DNA of 6,342 nt from an uncultured Colwellia sp. (GTDB lineage: Bacteria > Pseudomonadota > Gammaproteobacteria > Enterobacterales > Alteromonadaceae). The notes beneath the pieces are model-generated. The model had not been told where the DNA came from. It saw only the letters and a program-made list of their open reading frames with translations, and made no database searches. This document shows positions 1-3,981 of the stretch, one piece after another (within the stretch, counting starts at the first letter, position 1; every line of letters starts with the position of its first letter). Made by a program: the position numbers and the translations under genes. The stretch is from positions 1 to 6,342 of the forward strand of contig CAJWBY010000212.1 of the NCBI GenBank assembly GCA_913020705.1, given 5' to 3'.

Positions 1-47
1 AAGACGTTTAATATCAATGTGTTGTATTTTTATAAAATCCCCCTCTA

Positions 48-68
48 TCCCCCTTTTCCAAAGGGGGA
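48..68. repeat. CCCCCTTT/AAAGGGGG hairpin repeat
   Basis: Arms TCCCCCTTT (48-56) and AAAGGGGGA (60-68) are a perfect 9-bp inverted repeat around a 3-base loop. A second CCCCCT block lies just to the left at 39-44, so the left arm has an alternative pairing partner. Short hairpins of this C-block/G-block type recur as dispersed intergenic repeats in many bacterial genomes (general knowledge). Neither side has a clean T run directly after the stem. On the minus strand the downstream bases include GGGGGATTTTAT, so a weak terminator role is possible but not shown. Confidence 0.55.
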
Positions 69-275
69 GGTCAAAAATGGAATACTTTCACAGCCTCTAA
101 AGCACTGCACCCCATTCTATATTTCTGTTAACTTAATGGCTATGAGTATATAAGGATGTACGATATAAATAATTAACAGGTACTTATTTATACACCCCCC
201 CATTTTTGGATTTTAACAATCCCTATATAACAGTTGAATCGGTGGTTTAAAAATTGCTAAGTTGTATCTTTTCGA

Positions 276-342
276 TAGGAGGAGCCTATTGGCCACGACC
301 AGAACAAGATCAGGGGCAATCGTGGCCAATAAGCCCCTCCTA
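276..342. repeat. REP/MITE-like palindrome, copy 1
   Basis: The left arm (276-298) and right arm (320-342) match at 21 of 23 positions as an inverted repeat around a 21-base loop. The outer end reads TAGGAGG and the inner part is GGCCACGA. It is clearly related to the palindrome at 2110-2174. In both, the left arm carries GGAGCC where the right arm, read in reverse complement, carries GGGGC. It lies about 65 bp past the stop of the transferase gene. The form is typical of dispersed extragenic palindromes in gammaproteobacteria. It may stabilise or end mRNA, but there is no T run. No transposase is present, so mobility is inferred only. Confidence 0.75.
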
Positions 343-407
343 CATTTACCGACTTAATTTCAATCAATGTAAAAAATTGATGTCATATGACTCTTTAAAC
401 TCTTTTT

Positions 408-2021
408 TTAAAATATGGTGGGATAAACAAGCATTACAATCACTATGCCTGAAATAGCAGACATATAGCGAGTCAATCTAAATTGATATATCTCTCTATG
501 TAAGAGATATTCTAAAGCGTATACTAAACAAAACAACCTAAAAATCATTTCGTCTAACAAGTTAAAATCAACTAATAAAATACTAGCAATTAAGAACAAT
601 ACAACCAGTACATCTTGCGTTGTTAATCTAAACTTATTTTTCCTTGTAATACGAATAGCCATTGTTACAACAACAATTAAAACCAACAAGAAAAAATCTA
701 CAGCCCAATGCGTATGAATTACCATTTCTGGAAAATCTTGCCCCATAATATTTGCAAATATAGCTGAAACATACAAACTAAATCGCACCCAAACATCTTG
801 CACCATTCGAGGAAGCATCATATACACTAGCAAAGCTAGCAACATTATTAAATGACTCAACAATGGAAGTTCCTGCACTCTAGCAACTAAACAATACATT
901 TGAGTGACTAAAAAGAGTGCCAAAGAAATGTTTATATAATGTCGACAGTATTTAAATAACTTTAAATTACGCCAAACCCCTCTCCCCCGCCTATCGTTAT
1001 TTTCAGCGGCCTTATGTAATAACCATTTCGACTGACCAGCCCAGTACAGTAACATTAAGATTGATGAAGATATTGCGACATACATTCCAATAACCGCAAA
1101 ATCCGATCCATATCGAAAGTATATGGCACTCGCTAAAAAGATACCTTGTGTTACATAAATAGCTGCAACCGCTTCTGCGTGCGTAAAACCACATTCTAAT
1201 AGCTTATGGTGAATATGTGTTTTATCTGGAGAAAAAGGCGATTGCCCTCGTCTAATTCTACTAATCATCACTGTTAAGGTATCGAGTATTGGCAATCCTA
1301 AGATTAATAGAGGCAAAGCTGGGTTTAATGTTTGATTACCTATCTGGGTCAAGTGCAACACCAAAAAAACAGCCATATAGCCGATAAATTGGCTACCCGT
1401 ATCACCCATAAATACGACGGCAGGATGCGTGTTAAACCACAAAAATCCAACAATACCTCCTGCAACCGCCAATGCAATAATAGCGACAACATGGCTATCA
1501 CCTTCAATTGCTAAAAAGGCAATAGTACAAAATGACAACAGCATAATACCTGCTGCCAATCCATCTAAACCATCAGACAAATTGACTGCATTTATAACAC
1601 CTATAGAAAAGAATATAGTGAGCGGCAAAGTTATAAAGATTGCACTTTGCTCCAAGCCATTAAATGGTAGGTTACTGATTGAAATACCACCAAGTAGCAC
1701 CGCAATAACCGCTAAAAACTGACCAAAAAATTTCCATTTGTAGCTTAGTTCATAGCGATCATCCAGCAAACCAAATAATAATATAATCCCACCACCAGAA
1801 ATTAAGCCAATGATTTCAGTTTTAAAGGGCACAAAAAGTAACATTGCTACAATTGTTCCAACCGCTAACCCTATTCCGCCACAACGAGGTATTGCAACTA
1901 CATGAACTTTCCGCCCACCTGGCTCATCAATCATATGCAATTGTTTTGCGTAATGCATTAATATTGGCGTTAATGCAATGCTTATAAAAATAGAAGTGAT
2001 AAAACTATAAAAGACTGTCAT
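408..2021 (-). CDS. WecA/MraY-type polyprenyl-phosphate sugar-1-phosphate transferase with long membrane C-terminus
   Basis: This is a 537-residue inner-membrane enzyme expected to move a sugar-1-phosphate (probably a HexNAc) from a UDP-sugar to undecaprenyl phosphate, the first step of a lipid-linked glycan. The family motifs are present in order: DEPGGRKVH (32-40), the metal-binding LLDDRYEL with Asp87-Asp88, NAVNLSDGLDG with Asp150 and Asp153, FMGDTGS with Asp207, and DKTHIHHKL with the HIHH box at 269-272. E. coli WecA is about 367 residues. Here residues from about 345 onward form an additional block with several hydrophobic segments (roughly 361-380, 385-403, 440-456, 468-487, 517-535) that I cannot assign. 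The start at 2021 keeps the first membrane helix, whereas Met22 would cut it off. No clear Shine-Dalgarno sequence precedes it. It lies downstream of the exosortase gene on the same strand, which fits an exopolysaccharide locus. The exact sugar is unknown, so no symbol is given. Confidence 0.93.
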   Translation of the reverse strand: MTVFYSFITSIFISIALTPILMHYAKQLHMIDEPGGRKVHVVAIPRCGGIGLAVGTIVAMLLFVPFKTEIIGLISGGGIILLFGLLDDRYELSYKWKFFGQFLAVIAVLLGGISISNLPFNGLEQSAIFITLPLTIFFSIGVINAVNLSDGLDGLAAGIMLLSFCTIAFLAIEGDSHVVAIIALAVAGGIVGFLWFNTHPAVVFMGDTGSQFIGYMAVFLVLHLTQIGNQTLNPALPLLILGLPILDTLTVMISRIRRGQSPFSPDKTHIHHKLLECGFTHAEAVAAIYVTQGIFLASAIYFRYGSDFAVIGMYVAISSSILMLLYWAGQSKWLLHKAAENNDRRGRGVWRNLKLFKYCRHYINISLALFLVTQMYCLVARVQELPLLSHLIMLLALLVYMMLPRMVQDVWVRFSLYVSAIFANIMGQDFPEMVIHTHWAVDFFLLVLIVVVTMAIRITRKNKFRLTTQDVLVVLFLIASILLVDFNLLDEMIFRLFCLVYALEYLLHREIYQFRLTRYMSAISGIVIVMLVYPTIF

Positions 2022-2063
2022 TGTTTAATAGTTAAGTGAATATTGCTTTACAAAGTGTGCCGA
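2022..2063 (-). promoter_or_regulatory. weak promoter candidate abutting the transferase start
   Basis: Read on the minus strand, TTGTAA is followed after 17 bases by TATTAA, which lies only three bases before the ATG at 2021. Each hexamer matches the sigma-70 consensus at four of six positions. If used, transcription would begin at or within a few bases of the start codon, giving a leaderless message. This would agree with the absence of a recognisable Shine-Dalgarno sequence. AT-rich DNA gives such matches easily by chance, and the gene could equally be read through from the exosortase gene. Confidence 0.2.
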
Positions 2064-2064
2064 A

Positions 2065-2085
2065 AAACCTATTTACTACAGGTTT
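2065..2085. repeat. small inverted repeat upstream of the transferase gene
   Basis: AAACCT (2065-2070) and AGGTTT (2080-2085) form a perfect 6-bp inverted repeat around a 9-base spacer, about 44 bp upstream of the transferase start. On the minus strand the second arm runs into a total of five T. It could be a regulator half-site pair or a weak terminator after the upstream gene. The short arms mean that chance is a serious alternative. Confidence 0.25.
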
Positions 2086-2109
2086 ATAAAAAATTGAACT
2101 TTTTTGCTG

Positions 2110-2174
2110 GTAGGGGGAGCCTTTGGCCGCGAATGGAACCGCTCAGAACGTTCGCGGCCAAAGGCCCCTCCTAC
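2110..2174. repeat. REP/MITE-like palindrome, copy 2
   Basis: The left arm (2110-2133) and right arm (2151-2174) match at 22 of 24 positions as an inverted repeat around a 17-base loop (2134-2150). The outer end is GTAGG-GG and the inner part is GGCCGCGAA. It shares outer sequence, inner GGCCRCGA and arm asymmetry with the palindrome at 276-342, in the same orientation, while the loops differ. It lies about 50 bp past the exosortase stop codon, between that gene and the transferase gene. It could therefore block readthrough or protect the upstream message. There is no T run after either arm and no transposase nearby. Confidence 0.8.
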
Positions 2175-2226
2175 TTTATTGAAAAACTTTCAAATACAGT
2201 TAAGACCTGTGTATCTGATTAAACAC

Positions 2227-3804
2227 TTAACTAGGCACAAACGTTTCTAATTTTGGAAATACTTTACTTAAAAAGTCTGCCATTTTTTCATCAGCTTTTA
2301 TCTCATCACTCCCAGGTGGCAATGTTAATACCAGCCTAACTAATGCCCCATCTGTTCTTTGTTGTGTTAAAGCATCCCAGAATAAGAACCATTTCATCAG
2401 GTACTCATTAGTAATGATCCGACCACGTTGCTGAAACCAGTAGTAAACTAATTGCCTAGCATTACCTTTACTAATAACTGCTCTGTTCACATTTAAAGCT
2501 TCACCCTTACTCGTTGTAAGATCTAGGATTTGACGCTGTTCAAAATCACCAATTTGCCAGCCATCACCTGGAATACATGATTTAGGTGAATGAGCTGACG
2601 CACCTTTACGCTGACTGGCATAATAAGCAACATAAAAATTAACCGGTGAAACATCATTCTTTTTTGCGTAATTAGCTATTATATAATCGTCAAATTTCAA
2701 TGCATCTATATACTCTTGCCCCATTCCGATATCAGCACCTTTCCATTCTGCAAGCTGTAATGGAAAGTTACTAAATCGCTGTCTATCTGGCGTAACATCG
2801 TCCCTATCACCCAACATAATTGCTAAGGGAAGTATAATCATTAAGACAACACATGATGCGATATAAGCGCGAGATAAACCAAAAATACTTGTTGTTTGAT
2901 TGGGCTGTTTAATATCTATATTTTCAACAACAGCATCAACAATAAATACTTGTGAAAATACTTTACCCGGCATAAATAATTTAACCAAGATCCACATTTC
3001 AGCAAACAAAACAGCCAAACAACCAATAAAAATAATCCAGCCTTCAAAATCGTGCAAGAAACCTTCAGCCTGCTCAATCCCCCAGTACTCAACTAAGATA
3101 CCTATCACCCCAATTCTAAAACTATTCATCAAAACGGTAATAGGTAATGTTGTTAAAAATACCAGAGCTCGCATCCAAAAACTTGCCCTAAAAAAATAGG
3201 CACACAAAAAACCAAAACTTGTTAAAGGAAATAAATAACGTAAGCCACTGCAGGCCTCTACTACTTGTAGCTTAAATGAGCCTAAATCAATAACATTACC
3301 TTGCAAATAAACACTAATATCCAATAGTCGAATAACAGCTACACCTAGTTGAGACGAGACTAACTGTAACTGTGAGGATAGATTGTTATACAAGAAAGTT
3401 GGCAAAGGAACCATAAAGAAAAGATAAGCCAATGGAAACCATAGTAACCTTACCCCCTTTCCACCAACTAACGCCAAACTCAATCCATACAGAACCAATA
3501 AAAAAGCATATTGAGTTATAACAAACAAAGAAGACAACTCCCCCATTAAGCCAAGGAACATTCCTAGCAATACAACCACAAGCCCGTACCAGCTACCCTC
3601 CCCTAATAAAGGCGATAACGCTTCTCGATTACTCCAAATAAACCAAAATGAAATAGCTGGAATCATATAGCCATGACTATACTCTTCAGATTCCCAACTA
3701 TTTGCCATATATAGCAACCCATCACCAAAAATAACGCCTAACATTAGGGCAATTAGACACAGTGACAAATAAAAGCCTGCATTTTCTTTAATCGATTTAT
3801 CCAT
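2227..3804 (-). CDS. exosortase fused to C-terminal EpsI (DUF3485) domain, XrtD-like
   Basis: This 525-residue membrane protein is expected to act as the cysteine transpeptidase of a PEP-CTERM-type system, recognising a short C-terminal motif plus helix on exported proteins and processing it at the inner membrane. Residues 1-280 are the exosortase part with about eight hydrophobic helices. The family catalytic residues are present: Cys185 in EACSGLRYL, Arg230 in NSFRIGVIG, and His251 in GFLHDFEGW. After a further membrane helix (about 312-331) comes an EpsI domain (about 335-525), probably periplasmic, with the signature HSPKSCIPGDGW (405-416, Cys410) and YYWFQQRGR (454-462). EpsI is often a separate gene next to the exosortase; here it is fused. 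To my recollection this layout is typical of the XrtD group that pairs with VPLPA-CTERM proteins, but subtype is not proven by what I see. The ATG at 3804 is preceded by a weak AAAG-rich ribosome site. No CTERM substrate is in the window. Confidence 0.93.
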   Translation of the reverse strand: MDKSIKENAGFYLSLCLIALMLGVIFGDGLLYMANSWESEEYSHGYMIPAISFWFIWSNREALSPLLGEGSWYGLVVVLLGMFLGLMGELSSLFVITQYAFLLVLYGLSLALVGGKGVRLLWFPLAYLFFMVPLPTFLYNNLSSQLQLVSSQLGVAVIRLLDISVYLQGNVIDLGSFKLQVVEACSGLRYLFPLTSFGFLCAYFFRASFWMRALVFLTTLPITVLMNSFRIGVIGILVEYWGIEQAEGFLHDFEGWIIFIGCLAVLFAEMWILVKLFMPGKVFSQVFIVDAVVENIDIKQPNQTTSIFGLSRAYIASCVVLMIILPLAIMLGDRDDVTPDRQRFSNFPLQLAEWKGADIGMGQEYIDALKFDDYIIANYAKKNDVSPVNFYVAYYASQRKGASAHSPKSCIPGDGWQIGDFEQRQILDLTTSKGEALNVNRAVISKGNARQLVYYWFQQRGRIITNEYLMKWFLFWDALTQQRTDGALVRLVLTLPPGSDEIKADEKMADFLSKVFPKLETFVPS

Positions 3805-3833
3805 TATTTCTTTAGCTTAGGTAAAAGTAGAAA

Positions 3834-3862
3834 ATCATACCATCAAGGTATGATAGGTTAAA
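3834..3862 (-). promoter_or_regulatory. promoter candidate with overlapping palindromic operator, exosortase gene
   Basis: ATCATACC (3847-3854 on the minus strand) and GGTATGAT (3834-3841) are a perfect 8-bp inverted repeat with a 5-base spacer, 3834-3854 overall. The second arm contains TATGAT (3834-3839) preceded by TG plus one base, which is an extended -10 element. TTTAAC (3857-3862), 17 bases upstream, is a poor -35, as often accepted by extended -10 promoters. Transcription would begin roughly 20-25 bases before the ATG at 3804. A palindrome covering the -10 suggests a repressor site. The alternative is a hairpin with a four-T tail acting as a weak attenuator. Confidence 0.45.
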
Positions 3863-3927
3863 TAACACTCAAAAATATTCCTGGTTACGTATGAGTTTTA
3901 GCAATACATAATCACTGTAGTATGCGG

Positions 3928-3967
3928 ACACCTCAACCCTCGGTCTTAGATCCCAAGGATTGGGTGT
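3928..3967 (-). terminator. long hairpin after the DUF3570-type gene
   Basis: Read on the minus strand, a 15-base arm (3967-3953) pairs with a 16-base arm (3943-3928) around a 9-base loop. It begins 14 bases after the stop codon at 3982. In minus-strand RNA all fifteen pairs form, thirteen Watson-Crick and two U-G, with a single bulged A. In plus-strand RNA the two wobbles become C-A mismatches. This strand bias supports a role in the message of the upstream outer-membrane protein gene. There is no T run after the stem, so it may be a 3'-end stabilising or factor-assisted structure rather than a classical intrinsic terminator. Confidence 0.6.
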
Positions 3968-3981
3968 AAATATCAAGAAAA

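Larger units (their letters stand above)
1..407. other. gene-free AT-rich stretch with repeats
   Basis: No convincing coding region is seen on either strand. The stretch lies downstream of the transferase gene that ends at 408. It holds a C-rich/G-rich hairpin (48-68), a run of seven C at about 185-191, and a long palindrome (276-342). A weak inverted repeat, ATCAAT at 363-368 and ATTGAT at 376-381, could fold just past the transferase stop codon but has no following T run on the minus strand. The only longer open frame (254-457, plus) runs through the palindrome and into the transferase 3' end and resembles no family I know. Confidence 0.6.

Noticed and set aside
125..179. CTGTTAA (125-131) and TTAACAG (173-179) as a regulatory inverted repeat
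   Set aside because: Seven-base arms over 40 bases apart in AT-rich DNA are expected by chance, and no gene starts nearby.
254..457. A 67-codon plus-strand open frame
   Set aside because: It is created by the palindrome at 276-342 and the antisense of the transferase 3' end. It has no ribosome site and no family resemblance.
1012..1194. A 60-codon minus-strand frame inside the transferase gene
   Set aside because: It is an alternative frame of a clearly coding region without recognisable domains.
1332..1722. Two short plus-strand open frames antisense to the transferase gene
   Set aside because: They lie wholly opposite a gene with intact catalytic motifs and their products resemble no known protein.
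276..2174. The two related palindromes as a CRISPR array or ends of one insertion sequence
   Set aside because: There are only two copies, each a self-contained palindrome, about 1.8 kb apart in the same orientation. The DNA between them is an intact cellular gene with no transposase.
2900..3199. A 99-codon plus-strand frame opposite the exosortase gene
   Set aside because: It is antisense to the conserved catalytic region of the exosortase and its Lys/Ile/Thr-rich product looks like a shadow.
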